Of a DNA stretch of 64,000 nt, positions 41,897-50,719 are shown one piece after another. The stretch comes from Bacillus sp. SJS (GTDB lineage Bacteria; Bacillota; Bacilli; Bacillales; Bacillaceae). The translations under genes were made by a program, and so were the position numbers. Position 1 is the stretch's first letter. Every line of letters begins with the position of its first letter. The stretch spans positions 62,001 to 126,000 of the forward strand of contig NZ_JAQV02000016.1 of the NCBI RefSeq assembly GCF_000732485.2, given 5' to 3'. The notes under the pieces are model-generated. The model searched no databases. It had not been told where the DNA came from and worked only from the letters and a program-made list of their open reading frames with translations.

Positions 41897-42670
41897 TTGA
41901 ACCATACCATCAACCAATTAGCCACTTGGCTGTCTGAAGCAAACGTCATATCGGTGATGACAGGTGCAGGTGTCAGTACAGAATCAGGAATACCTGATTT
42001 TCGTTCATCTCAAGGATTGTGGACAGAAGATCTTTCACGGACGGAGGTAATGAGCCGTTCCTATTTTGAACGGAATCCTAAATCCTTCTGGAGATATTTC
42101 AAAGATATTTTTCAAACGAAACTAAGTACTGGGCACCAGCCGAATAAAGGTCATTCGTTTTTAAGAGACTTAGAGAGCATGGGGAAGGAAGTTCGTATTT
42201 TTACCCAAAATGTAGATGGTCTTCACCAAAAAGCTGGGAGCCGTCATGTATATAACATGCATGGCTCTATACAGTCCGCAGAATGCCCGAAATGCAAAAC
42301 CAGCTATGGATTGGATTATATTCATGAAGAAGAAGTGCCAAGGTGCAGCGCACTGATAGGCAATGGAAGACGCTGTGATTTTATCCTGAAGCCTGACGTT
42401 GTTCTTTTTGGAGACACGGTTCAGCACATGGAAGAGATCTATCACACGGTTGACCGTTCCGAGCTCCTTCTTGTAATGGGAACCTCGCTTGAAGTCTATC
42501 CAGTCAATCAGATTCCGAAGGACTTCCGGTATCGCGGTGATAAAAAAATGGTGCTTATCAATCGTGAACCGACTCGAATAGACCATGTGTTTGACCTTGT
42601 AATCCACGCTTCTATAGGGGAAACTCTTGAACAGGCTGAGGAGAAAATGAAACACGAAGATTCTGGCTGA
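41897..42670 (+). CDS. srtN: Sir2 family NAD-dependent protein deacetylase
   Basis: Cytoplasmic sirtuin that removes acyl groups from lysines using NAD. Signature motifs: MTGAGVSTESGIPDFRS, TQNVDGLHQKAG with the catalytic His in YNMHGSI, and four zinc Cys (CPKCKTSY and CSALIGNGRRC). Length about 257. The TTG at 41897 is preferred because the protein then starts as relatives do (NHTINQLATWLSEANV) and GGCAGG lies 8 nt upstream; the ATG at 41867 has only a cramped site. A terminator follows the gene. Confidence 0.92.
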   Translation: MNHTINQLATWLSEANVISVMTGAGVSTESGIPDFRSSQGLWTEDLSRTEVMSRSYFERNPKSFWRYFKDIFQTKLSTGHQPNKGHSFLRDLESMGKEVRIFTQNVDGLHQKAGSRHVYNMHGSIQSAECPKCKTSYGLDYIHEEEVPRCSALIGNGRRCDFILKPDVVLFGDTVQHMEEIYHTVDRSELLLVMGTSLEVYPVNQIPKDFRYRGDKKMVLINREPTRIDHVFDLVIHASIGETLEQAEEKMKHEDSG

Positions 42671-42723
42671 TTGAAGGAGACTCCTGAGATTGATGACACA
42701 ATCTTCCGTATCATCTATAACCC

Positions 42724-42760
42724 AAAAATGCCCGGGATTCCACATCCCGGGCATTTTTTC
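42724..42760. terminator. Bidirectional terminator
   Basis: ATGCCCGGGAT (42728-42738) pairs perfectly with ATCCCGGGCAT (42744-42754) with T-runs on both sides; it separates the sirtuin gene from the converging deacetylase gene. Confidence 0.9.
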
Positions 42761-42803
42761 CTTCTGGCTGATTACTAAAAAATCCAACATGCGAAACCAG
42801 CAT

Positions 42804-43643
42804 TCATTTCAAATGAACAGGTTCCATATCCTCTGAAATGACATCAAATGAGTAACCGCGTTTTTTCAGCTCAGGAAGCAGCTGACTAAGAGCTTCCGGT
42901 GAAGGAAGTCGATCATGCATTAAGATTACGATTGGCTGGTCTGGAAAATCGTGATGGTGTTCTTCTACCTGATTCAGAACATCTGTTACGTAGTCAGGTT
43001 TTTTGAACTTCCAGTCAAAACTGTCGACATTCCAGTCCCAATATTGGAAGCCCGCAGCATGAAGAGCCTGCTGTTCTGGCTGTGTAAGGTTTGGTACGCT
43101 GCCATAAGGGGTGCGGACAAGGCTCGTTGTGATCCCTGTTAATTTTTTGAGTGTATCCCTTGATTTGCTCATTTCCCCTACGACGGATTCAGGATTGGCA
43201 TAAAAGACCTTCGGCTTGTGCGAGACACCGTGAAGTCCTGCAGCATTCCCTGTTTGGACAATGCGTTTAACCTCTTCCGCATGCTTAACCATATTGGGCT
43301 CAAGCATGAAGAATGTGGCCGGTACCTCATATTTGCCTAGAACATCCAGAATGTCATCGGTGGCATATGATGGACCGTCGTCAAACGTTAAAAATACCGT
43401 TTTTTCCTTGACTTCCTTCTTTTGCTCCAGGGGTTTTGGAATCATTGATTCCGGGGGATCCGCCTTCATGAATTCTTCCTTTCCCCCATGCTTTAGCGTT
43501 CCTATTTCCTGGCTATTCACCTTCGCTTTAACCGGTTTGTGCAAATCTGTTTCCATCCAAAGCGACACGAGAACCAGGCCCATTACTGCGAGTACACTTG
43601 CTTTCATCCATAAATACTTCGGCGTCGGCTGTCTTTTTTCCAC
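42804..43643 (-). CDS. Polysaccharide deacetylase (NodB domain), membrane anchored
   Basis: A 279-residue extracytoplasmic enzyme with one N-terminal helix (about 14-31, ASVLAVMGLVLVSLW), a linker and a NodB domain: TVFLTFDDGPSYATDDIL with the catalytic Asp pair, the metal-binding His residues in LHGVSHKPKVFY, RTPYGSVPN, and the C-terminal IVILMHDRLPSPEAL. It deacetylates peptidoglycan or a related polymer (YheN/PdaA type). The GTG at 43643 is chosen because GGGAGAGG lies 4-8 nt upstream. Confidence 0.9.
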   Translation of the reverse strand: MEKRQPTPKYLWMKASVLAVMGLVLVSLWMETDLHKPVKAKVNSQEIGTLKHGGKEEFMKADPPESMIPKPLEQKKEVKEKTVFLTFDDGPSYATDDILDVLGKYEVPATFFMLEPNMVKHAEEVKRIVQTGNAAGLHGVSHKPKVFYANPESVVGEMSKSRDTLKKLTGITTSLVRTPYGSVPNLTQPEQQALHAAGFQYWDWNVDSFDWKFKKPDYVTDVLNQVEEHHHDFPDQPIVILMHDRLPSPEALSQLLPELKKRGYSFDVISEDMEPVHLK

Positions 43644-43863
43644 ATGACCCTCTCCCATGACGTGTAGCTATGTATTCTTATAGTAGTGTAACGAAAATTG
43701 GAAGCTGTTTTGTTACAGGAAAGTAACAATTTATCGACTATTATGTAATGAAGCGGAATGAATGTGCTTCATGTGTGCAGTCCAAAATATGGATGAGCAG
43801 AAATTTCGTAATTTTATTGACGGCTGATTGGAAAGCGGATATATTAAGTTTATAAGTTTAAAT

Positions 43864-43879
43864 GTTTAAGTTTTTAAAC
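43864..43879 (+). promoter_or_regulatory. Candidate ArsR-type operator 1
   Basis: GTTTAAGTTTTTAAAC is an inverted repeat GTTTAA-N4-TTAAAC, 25 bp before the SDR gene; the 12-mer TTTAAATGTTTA overlaps it (43857-43868) and recurs at 45080. The pair flanks an ArsR-family regulator gene. Confidence 0.5.
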
Positions 43880-43904
43880 AAACAATCATTAGGAGGAATT
43901 GTTT

Positions 43905-44687
43905 ATGAAATCAATGGGTTATGTTCTCATAACAGGTGCTTCAGGCGGAATTGGAATGGAACTCGCTAAAATTGCAGCAGGGAAGGGCTATTCACTGATT
44001 CTCGCAGCCAGAAATGAGAAGAAACTGCTGGAGCTGAAGGCCGACCTTGAGAGTAAGCACGGTATTTCAGTTGTAATCCATCAGGCAGACTTATCAAAAC
44101 CTGAGGAAATAACGAAAATGGCAGAAGAATTGAAAATAAAAAAATTAAAGGTATCCTATCTGATCAATAACGCTGGGTTTGGTTTGTTTGGAGAATTTCT
44201 TGAAACAGATCTCGATGCAGAATTGAATATGATTGACTTAAATATCCGGTCCCTGACACACCTGACCAAACTGTTTCTGCCGGATATGACAGAGCGCAAT
44301 GAGGGAGGCATCCTTAACATCGCTTCAACCGCAGCCTTCCAGCCTGGTCCGCTAATGGCTGTTTATTATGCAACCAAAGCATACGTCCTTTCGTTCACAG
44401 AAGCTCTTGAAAATGAGCTCAAGGATACAAATATCCGTGTATCTGCACTCTGCCCGGGTCCGACCGATACCGGTTTTTCGGAAAGAGCTGACCTCGGCAA
44501 ATCCAAGCTTTTCAATAATGGTGTCATGCGGGCAGATCAGGCTGCACAAGCAGGATTTGATGGGTGGATGAAAGGGAAAACGGTCATCGTTCCGGGTCTT
44601 CAAAATAAAATCTTGGCTGGATCGGTCCGTTTCATGCCGAGAAAAATGATTACCTCTATTGTGAGGAGCGTGCAGGGCAAAAATTAA
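43905..44687 (+). CDS. Short-chain dehydrogenase/reductase
   Basis: A 260-residue NAD(P)-dependent oxidoreductase of the classical SDR type. Cofactor motif ITGASGGIGMELAKIAA, NNAG motif in LINNAGFGLFGEF, catalytic Ser in NIASTAAFQPG and the YxxxK pair in YYATKAYVLSFTEAL. The DltE-like closing block (LCPGPTDTGF) is present. The ATG at 43905 follows AGGAGG by 8 nt. Substrate unknown; probably controlled by the ArsR-type regulator encoded next. Confidence 0.93.
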   Translation: MKSMGYVLITGASGGIGMELAKIAAGKGYSLILAARNEKKLLELKADLESKHGISVVIHQADLSKPEEITKMAEELKIKKLKVSYLINNAGFGLFGEFLETDLDAELNMIDLNIRSLTHLTKLFLPDMTERNEGGILNIASTAAFQPGPLMAVYYATKAYVLSFTEALENELKDTNIRVSALCPGPTDTGFSERADLGKSKLFNNGVMRADQAAQAGFDGWMKGKTVIVPGLQNKILAGSVRFMPRKMITSIVRSVQGKN

Positions 44688-44754
44688 TGGAAAATGGCGG
44701 GTAATTCATAATGGTGTATAATAAGGGTAATTGCATTAAGAAAGGCTGATGATC

Positions 44755-45060
44755 ATGTCAGAACCCGTTTTAGAGATTTTTCGATCGTGCACGCCCATTT
44801 TTCAGGCACTTGGCGATGCAGCCAGACAGGATATCATTTTGCTGCTGGCAAAGCATGATACCTTAACCGTAAATCAAATTGCTGAGCAATCCCATCTTTC
44901 CCGTCCTGCTATCTCCCACCATTTAAAGGTTCTCAGGGATAACCAGCTTGTAGCGATTGAACAAAAGGGAACTCAGCGTTATTATTCATTATCTCTCGAT
45001 CAGTCTGTAGACCTGTTGAAACAGCTGATATCCAAAATAGAAGAAGAGTGCGATCTATAA
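44755..45060 (+). CDS. ArsR family winged-helix regulator
   Basis: A 101-residue repressor. The recognition region TVNQIAEQSHLSRPAISHHL followed by KVLRDNQLVAIEQKGTQRYY is standard for ArsR/SmtB proteins. It lacks the ELCVCDL cysteine metal site of ArsR/CadC, so it is probably a non-metal member responding to a metabolite or redox signal. It sits between two oxidoreductase genes whose upstream regions share a candidate operator. Confidence 0.92.
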   Translation: MSEPVLEIFRSCTPIFQALGDAARQDIILLLAKHDTLTVNQIAEQSHLSRPAISHHLKVLRDNQLVAIEQKGTQRYYSLSLDQSVDLLKQLISKIEEECDL

Positions 45061-45086
45061 ATATATGATCTAACTCTGCTTTAAAT

Positions 45087-45102
45087 GTTTATATATTTAA
45101 AC
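45087..45102 (+). promoter_or_regulatory. Candidate ArsR-type operator 2
   Basis: GTTTATATATTTAAAC has the same GTTTA-N6-TAAAC layout as the site at 43864. It lies 34 bp before the epimerase-like gene. Confidence 0.5.
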
Positions 45103-45135
45103 GTTTGAACGATAGAACTGAAAGGACGCTTGCAA

Positions 45136-46155
45136 ATGAAGATAGGAGTACTTGGAGCTACAGGCATGATCGGTCACCACACAGCTTTGGCTGTTTTGGA
45201 GCGGGGACATGAGTTGAGAGTGATTCATAGAAAAAATTCAAATCTTTCCGTTCTAAAAGATCTGGCTTTTGAATCAGCAGAAGCAGATTTGTATGATCAA
45301 GCAGCAATGGAGAAAGCTTTGTCAGGTTTGGATGCCATTATTCATTGTGCAGCCTATTATCCGGTTAAGCCGCTTCCGCTTAAAGAAGATGTGGGGCTAG
45401 CCCGGCTCCAAATGAATACTTTTTTATCGGCATGTGAAGCTAATTCACAGCTGAATAAGATTGTTTATACCGGAGGGTCCATCGCTCTCCCTAAAAATGC
45501 TGATGGAGCCCCGGGGACAGAGACGCTTGTTTACACGAACCCGCCTGCGCAAAAAAATGCCTATCTGCAGGTGAAATATGAGATGGATAAAATAGCGAGA
45601 GAAAGAGCATCCGCAAAATTGCCGATTGTCATTGGAATCCCTGCAATGTGCCTTGGTGAATATGACTATGGTCCTTCAACTGGGCAGATTATAGTTGAAG
45701 TGGCAAATGAATCCCTTCCTGCTTATTTAGAAGGAAACCGGAATGTCGTTTATGCAGGGGATGCAGGACGGGGACTGGTGCTGGCTGCTGAGAAAGGCAG
45801 AATTGGAGAGCGCTATTTAATCACCGGGACGAATATTTCCATGAGTGAACTCGTTCCTAAAATTGCTTCTCTCGCCGGTGCGGTTCCACCTAAAAGAATT
45901 CTCTCGCTTAACGCTGCCAAAATCATCGCTTCTTTAGTATCTGTAAAACAGTCAATGTTCGGCGGGCCGAGCCCGAAGCTTTCAAAAACGGCGGTTGCGA
46001 TTATGGGATTAGGGCAATTTCTTGATGGGGGCAAGGCTGAGAGGGAGCTTGGCTATTCGCCCTCGAATACACTCGATGAGACACTTGAGCGAACATTGTT
46101 ATGGTTTAAAAAAGAAGGTTATCTATCATCAAAGGAGATGGGACATCATGATTGA
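45136..46155 (+). CDS. NAD-dependent epimerase/dehydratase family protein
   Basis: A 339-residue extended SDR. The N-terminal Rossmann motif [17 protein letters not shown], the acid-rich [20 protein letters not shown], the catalytic Ser region [12 protein letters not shown] and a YxxxK pair in [12 protein letters not shown] are present. It resembles dihydroflavonol-reductase-like enzymes reducing aldehydes or ketones. The ATG at 45136 follows GAAAGGACG. Its end overlaps the aldehyde dehydrogenase gene by 8 bp. Confidence 0.9.
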   Translation: MKIGVLGATGMIGHHTALAVLERGHELRVIHRKNSNLSVLKDLAFESAEADLYDQAAMEKALSGLDAIIHCAAYYPVKPLPLKEDVGLARLQMNTFLSACEANSQLNKIVYTGGSIALPKNADGAPGTETLVYTNPPAQKNAYLQVKYEMDKIARERASAKLPIVIGIPAMCLGEYDYGPSTGQIIVEVANESLPAYLEGNRNVVYAGDAGRGLVLAAEKGRIGERYLITGTNISMSELVPKIASLAGAVPPKRILSLNAAKIIASLVSVKQSMFGGPSPKLSKTAVAIMGLGQFLDGGKAERELGYSPSNTLDETLERTLLWFKKEGYLSSKEMGHHD

Positions 46156-47533
46156 CACAAAGCCTGATGAAATAAAGCAAATCCTCAAGGAGCAGCAAAC
46201 GTATTTTGCCACTCAACAAACAAAAAATATTTCATTTCGCTTGGAGCAGTTAAAGAAGCTTAAGGATGGAGTAAAGAAACACGAGCAGGATATTGTTAAG
46301 GCCCTCGCTCTGGACTTAAATAAATCAGAGCTTGAAGCTTACTCAACAGAAATCGGTATTCTATATGAAGAGATTAATTTTACGATGAAGAGATTAAGAA
46401 ATTGGGCTAAGCCAAGAAAGGTGAGTACGGCACTGACACATACTGGGTCTAGAGGGTATGTCATTCATGAGCCTTATGGTGCAGTGCTTATTATTGCACC
46501 GTGGAACTACCCTTTTCAGCTTGCCTTATCTCCTCTAGTCGGAGCAATCGCAGCTGGAAACACAGCGGTCATTAAGCCTTCAGAGCTGACGCCGAACGTT
46601 TCGTCACTGATCAAGAAGATTCTTCAGGAACAATACACTTCCGCTTATATTGCAACAGTTGAAGGGGGGGTAGCAGCGAGCCAAGCCCTCCTGGAACTGC
46701 CATTTGATTACATCTTTTTCACAGGAAGCGTCCCAGTCGGAAAAGTTGTGATGGAAGCAGCAGCTAAGCACCTTACCCCCGTCACACTTGAATTAGGCGG
46801 AAAAAGTCCAACGATTGTAGATGAGCAAGTGAATATCAAACTTGCAGCTAAACGGATTGTATTCGGTAAATTTACGAACGCCGGTCAAACGTGTATTGCT
46901 CCGGATTATCTGCTTGTTCAAAAGAAAGTAAAACAAGAATTGATTGACGCAATGAAGGAAGCAATAAATGAGTTTTATGGAGATAACCCTTTGGAAAGCA
47001 GCCGGTATTCAAAAATTGTGAATGATCGCCATTACAGCAGACTCACTCGTTATCTTAATGATGGAAGAATCCTTTTTGGAGGAACACGAGATGATGGGAC
47101 TCACCGGATTGCGCCAACACTGCTCGATCAAGTGGATCCCAATTCACCTGTAATGACGGAAGAAATTTTCGGACCGATTTTTCCAGTGATGGAATATGAC
47201 ACTCTGGATGAAGCAATCGAATTCGTGAATTCCCGTCCAAAGCCGCTCGCTCTCTATCTATTTACAGAAAGCAAAGAGACAGAAGCAGAAGTGACAAACC
47301 GTATTTCTTTTGGCGGAGGATGCATCAACGATACCCTTATGCACATCGCGACTCCCTATCTCCCATTTGGAGGAGTCGGTGAAAGCGGGATGGGAAGCTA
47401 TCACGGGAAATACAGCTTTGAAACCTTTTCCCATGCTAAGAGCGTGCTGAAGCAGACGACAATATTTGACTTTTCCTTCCGATATCCTTCAGCAAAGAAC
47501 GGTCTAAAATTAGTAAAAAGATTATTAAAATAA
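46148..47533 (+). CDS. Aldehyde dehydrogenase (fatty-aldehyde type)
   Basis: A 461-residue NAD(P)-dependent aldehyde dehydrogenase of the ALDH3/YwdH type, short at the N-terminus and hydrophobic at the C-terminus. Motifs: [20 protein letters not shown], the catalytic Glu in [13 protein letters not shown], the catalytic Cys in [16 protein letters not shown] and [20 protein letters not shown]. The start at 46148 lies inside the preceding gene; upstream in-frame starts have no ribosome site. With the epimerase it may detoxify or convert an aldehyde. Confidence 0.93.
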   Translation: MIDTKPDEIKQILKEQQTYFATQQTKNISFRLEQLKKLKDGVKKHEQDIVKALALDLNKSELEAYSTEIGILYEEINFTMKRLRNWAKPRKVSTALTHTGSRGYVIHEPYGAVLIIAPWNYPFQLALSPLVGAIAAGNTAVIKPSELTPNVSSLIKKILQEQYTSAYIATVEGGVAASQALLELPFDYIFFTGSVPVGKVVMEAAAKHLTPVTLELGGKSPTIVDEQVNIKLAAKRIVFGKFTNAGQTCIAPDYLLVQKKVKQELIDAMKEAINEFYGDNPLESSRYSKIVNDRHYSRLTRYLNDGRILFGGTRDDGTHRIAPTLLDQVDPNSPVMTEEIFGPIFPVMEYDTLDEAIEFVNSRPKPLALYLFTESKETEAEVTNRISFGGGCINDTLMHIATPYLPFGGVGESGMGSYHGKYSFETFSHAKSVLKQTTIFDFSFRYPSAKNGLKLVKRLLK

Positions 47534-47539
47534 TAAAAT

Positions 47540-47572
47540 GGACAGCTCCATTAGGGGGGCTGTCCTCGTTTT
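47540..47572 (+). terminator. Terminator of the ArsR-associated operon
   Basis: GGACAGC (47540-47546) pairs with GCTGTCC (47559-47565), followed by TCGTTTTG. Confidence 0.75.
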
Positions 47573-47626
47573 GTCGAAAAATAATCGGAATTCCAGCACA
47601 TTGTGATTTCAGATATAGGTCTTTCT

Positions 47627-47634
47627 TCCGATAT
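47627..47634 (+). promoter_or_regulatory. Candidate sigma-D -10 element
   Basis: TCCGATAT matches the sigma-D -10 consensus GCCGATAT at seven of eight positions. The -35 region (TTCA at 47608) agrees only in part. It lies about 50 bp before the chemoreceptor gene. Confidence 0.5.
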
Positions 47635-47684
47635 ATTCAGTAATAGATGTTAGGAATTTTGCTGCTTACTTAGGAGGAATATCA

Positions 47685-49193
47685 TTGAACGCATCGAAGA
47701 ACAGGCTTATGCTGTGGGTCTCCGCAGTGTGCATTGCCGTAGCCTGCGGTATACAAGTTATCCATCGCCTTTTTCCAATGCACATGCATATGGAGCATTC
47801 AGGCAGCCATTCACTGATTCTGATTGCTGCGATCATCCTGCCGGTTCTTTTATTGAGTGCCGCTGTTTTCTTTTATAACCAAGATTCAAGCCATCGGCTC
47901 GTCCCGCTCTTTATAGTACTGACGCTAACTTTTTCCAGCATCGCTATGATCGTTTCAGGAGAAGGGATGGTTGTGTACCATTTTTCGATCTTTCTGGTCG
48001 TAGCGCTGGCTGCCTATTATGACAGTATAAGATTGATTTCGGTAATGACTGTTCTTTTTGCCGTTCCTCACCTAATTGCTATGTTTGCCTTTACAGATTT
48101 GTTCTTCGGAGATCACGATTATACATGGTTTATGTTTTTCATACATGCGTTCTATCTCGTTCTTACATCAGGGGGGATCTCATGGCAAATCTACTCGAAA
48201 AATAAATATACCCGTGAGCTCTTGCAGAAAAATGAATGGCAAAAGCAATCCTTGGAGCGCCTAACAAATGAACTGGCTTCTACCGCTCACCGCATCGTTG
48301 AAAATGTGGACAGATTGACTGAGCATGGTGAAATGACTGGTCTGGTAAGCCGCCAAATAAAGGATTCCGCCTCTGAAGTAGCAGCGGGTACGGTAAGTCA
48401 AGTGGCAGAGGCAAAGCAAAGTGAAGAAAAAATGATTGATATGCAAAATGGAGCGGTTAAAATCTCAAGTGCCGCTGCCAGTATTCGGGAATTGTCCTTT
48501 AACGCCAATGAACTAGTAAACGCGGGGAAAGAATCACTTGAAGATACAGAGCGTCAAATGGAGAACATTCATGAAACCTTTGAAACGCTTGCCCGCTCCA
48601 TTCAGGCCCTTCAAAGTCAATCAAAGCAGATTGGCGGCATTGTTTCAGAGATAGCTTCCATTGCGGATCAGACAAATCTTCTCGCCTTGAATGCTGCGAT
48701 TGAAGCCGCCAGGGCAGGAGAAGCAGGAAAAGGATTTGCTGTGGTGGCGGATGAGGTCCGGAAGCTTGCAGGGAAGTCAAACGAATCTACTGAAAAAATC
48801 AGCCATCTTATTGACGCTATTCAAAACGATATCCAACAGGTGACCGAAGAAATGAACGCAGGTTCCGGGGTTGTCCAGGAAGGTTTGCTTAAAGTCGAAA
48901 CAACTGCAGCAGCCTTTGAACAAATCAACACCGCTTCCAATGATGTTGCTGCTGGCACAGACCGGGTGGCAGAGGAAGTTACCCGTTTCCTTCAGAGCAT
49001 TACCGAAGTAAGCGACTCCATTTCCAGCATGTCATCTGCCCTGCACTTAAGCAAAAAGGCGAGCGGCGAAATGATCACCAGCATGGAAAGCCAATCAGAA
49101 GCGGTTCAATATCTTGGTACCATCATGGAATCCCTGGGAGAACTCACCGCAAACCTGAATGGACTGGTCGCATCGCTTGGGGAAAATAAGTAG
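47685..49193 (+). CDS. Methyl-accepting chemotaxis protein with polytopic membrane sensor
   Basis: A 502-residue receptor. The N-terminal 175 residues contain about six membrane helices, with a His/Met-rich loop ([14 protein letters not shown]) after the first, instead of the usual periplasmic sensor; there is no HAMP domain. The signalling half has the conserved tip [20 protein letters not shown]. Such membrane-embedded inputs suit hydrophobic ligands, light or redox/metal signals; the His/Met loop suggests metal, which is inference. It starts with TTG after AGGAGG. Confidence 0.92.
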   Translation: MNASKNRLMLWVSAVCIAVACGIQVIHRLFPMHMHMEHSGSHSLILIAAIILPVLLLSAAVFFYNQDSSHRLVPLFIVLTLTFSSIAMIVSGEGMVVYHFSIFLVVALAAYYDSIRLISVMTVLFAVPHLIAMFAFTDLFFGDHDYTWFMFFIHAFYLVLTSGGISWQIYSKNKYTRELLQKNEWQKQSLERLTNELASTAHRIVENVDRLTEHGEMTGLVSRQIKDSASEVAAGTVSQVAEAKQSEEKMIDMQNGAVKISSAAASIRELSFNANELVNAGKESLEDTERQMENIHETFETLARSIQALQSQSKQIGGIVSEIASIADQTNLLALNAAIEAARAGEAGKGFAVVADEVRKLAGKSNESTEKISHLIDAIQNDIQQVTEEMNAGSGVVQEGLLKVETTAAAFEQINTASNDVAAGTDRVAEEVTRFLQSITEVSDSISSMSSALHLSKKASGEMITSMESQSEAVQYLGTIMESLGELTANLNGLVASLGENK

Positions 49194-49200
49194 AAGAGTG

Positions 49201-49226
49201 AAAAGCAGCCGGTGGCTGCTTTTTTA
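49201..49226 (+). terminator. Intrinsic terminator after the chemoreceptor
   Basis: AAAAGCAGCC (49201-49210) pairs with GGCTGCTTTT (49214-49223), then T. Confidence 0.88.
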
Positions 49227-49304
49227 ATTGTAATGAAAATATAAGAGACGGAAAGAAAAAATCTGACTATCCATCTTCCATCTTAGTTGACTTCCCAAAC
49301 TTCA

Positions 49305-49331
49305 TATAATACAATTAACAAAATGTTAATT
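49305..49331 (+). promoter_or_regulatory. -10 box and palindromic operator of the NAD operon
   Basis: TATAAT (49305-49310) is followed by AATTAACA-AAA-TGTTAATT (49313-49331), a perfect 8-3-8 inverted repeat covering the start site. It precedes the Nudix-type regulator gene, so autoregulation by that protein is likely. Confidence 0.7.
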
Positions 49332-49348
49332 AAAAAGCTGGTGAATAA

Positions 49349-50128
49349 GTGAGTGATATAAATCAACAAGCCTTAAAAAATTATGATTCCGGCAAGTATC
49401 GGACACCTGATGGATACACGTCAGACATCGCCGTATTTACGATTCATTCAGAAAAGCGGGAGCATAAGCCGCCCATTGTAAGCATGATGCTAATGCTGAT
49501 CCAGAGGACAGAAATCACTGCCGAGGGCACCCCGAATATTGAAGGGGGCAAATGGGCGCTTCCGGGAGGATTTGTTCAGCCGGATGAAACCGCGCTTGAA
49601 GCCGCACATCGGGAGCTTTTAGAGGAAACCGGGGTAAGAGGCATTCATATGAAACATTACGGTGTATATGACCGGCCGGGAAGGGATCCGCGCGGATGGA
49701 TTTTATCCAATGCCCATTATGCGATAGTGCCGGAGGATGTGCTGAAAGGACGAAAGGCGAGTGATGATGCGGAGGATGTTCAGCTTTTCCGCTTGGAGGA
49801 TTTGAAATCCATTCAGCTTGCATTTGATCATGAGCAGTTAATTTCCGATGCCATTCGCGAGATCCGATCAGATCTGCTCCAGACAACAGCAGCGAAGAAT
49901 TTTTTGCCTGAGGAATTTACTTACTCAGAGCTGCAGGCGGTGCTTCTAACGGTAACCGATGACCCCGCCATTAAAAGCGAGCAGTCATTTGCCAGGAAAA
50001 TCAAGACACTTCCTTTCATAGAGGAAGCAGAGGGGAAGACAACAGCCAGAACCTCAAAAAAGCCTGCTAAGCTGTACCGTTTTGTAGAAATGGATATCAT
50101 AAAGCCAATCTATACGGCACGCTACTAA
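49349..50128 (+). CDS. nrtR: NrtR-type Nudix transcriptional regulator of NAD metabolism
   Basis: A 259-residue protein joining a Nudix-like domain (about 25-165) to a C-terminal winged helix. The Nudix box reads GGFVQPDETALEAAHRELLE followed by ETGV, close to a functional box, while NrtR regulators often keep it only to bind ADP-ribose compounds. The C-terminal part (YSELQAVLLTVTDD, IKTLPFIEEAEGKTT, AKLYRF) is the usual winged helix. First gene of a NAD salvage operon, behind a perfect palindrome. The start is GTG after GGTGA. Confidence 0.85.
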   Translation: MSDINQQALKNYDSGKYRTPDGYTSDIAVFTIHSEKREHKPPIVSMMLMLIQRTEITAEGTPNIEGGKWALPGGFVQPDETALEAAHRELLEETGVRGIHMKHYGVYDRPGRDPRGWILSNAHYAIVPEDVLKGRKASDDAEDVQLFRLEDLKSIQLAFDHEQLISDAIREIRSDLLQTTAAKNFLPEEFTYSELQAVLLTVTDDPAIKSEQSFARKIKTLPFIEEAEGKTTARTSKKPAKLYRFVEMDIIKPIYTARY

Positions 50129-50147
50129 GTAAACAGGGGGAATGGGC

Positions 50148-50696
50148 ATGACCAGGGGATTGATTGTGATTGATTACACAAATGATTTTGTTGCGGATAA
50201 CGGAGCACTGACTTGCGGCAAGCCGGGTCAGGTGATTGAATCAGAAATCGTGAGGGTAACGAAAGATTTTATTGAGTCTGGAGATGCGGTTGTTTTCGCA
50301 GTAGACTTTCATAAAAAGAATGATCCATTTCATCCGGAGACAGCTCTTTACCCTCCTCATAATATTGAGGGAACCTCAGGAAGAGAGCTATACGGAGCGC
50401 TTCAGGGTCTATATGATCAAAATCAGCATCTCGGCCATGTTTTTTGGATGGATAAAACGCGGTACAGCGCATTTGCAGGGACGAATTTGGAAATCCTTCT
50501 CAGAGAGAGAGGAATTACGGAGCTTCATCTGATTGGGGTATGCACAGACATTTGTGTTCTTCACACGGCAGTAGATGCCTATAATAAAGGATTTAAACTT
50601 ACGGTTCACGAGAAGGCAGCAGCCAGTTTTGACGAAGATGGCCATAAATGGGCGCTTAGGCATTTCAAAGGCAGCTTAAATGCGGAAATCCAGTAG
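50148..50696 (+). CDS. pncA: Nicotinamidase (cysteine hydrolase)
   Basis: A 182-residue isochorismatase-fold enzyme hydrolysing nicotinamide to nicotinate. The catalytic triad is visible: Asp in VIDYTNDFVADNGAL, Lys in MDKTRYSAFAGTNL and Cys in GVCTDICVLHTAVDAYN. The metal-binding His appear in FHKKNDPFHPET. The start at 50148 gives the AGGGGG site proper spacing; ATG 50142 is too close. It supplies nicotinate to the next enzyme in the operon. Confidence 0.93.
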   Translation: MTRGLIVIDYTNDFVADNGALTCGKPGQVIESEIVRVTKDFIESGDAVVFAVDFHKKNDPFHPETALYPPHNIEGTSGRELYGALQGLYDQNQHLGHVFWMDKTRYSAFAGTNLEILLRERGITELHLIGVCTDICVLHTAVDAYNKGFKLTVHEKAAASFDEDGHKWALRHFKGSLNAEIQ

Positions 50697-50719
50697 TTGG
50701 ATGGAGAGGAGATCTACAG

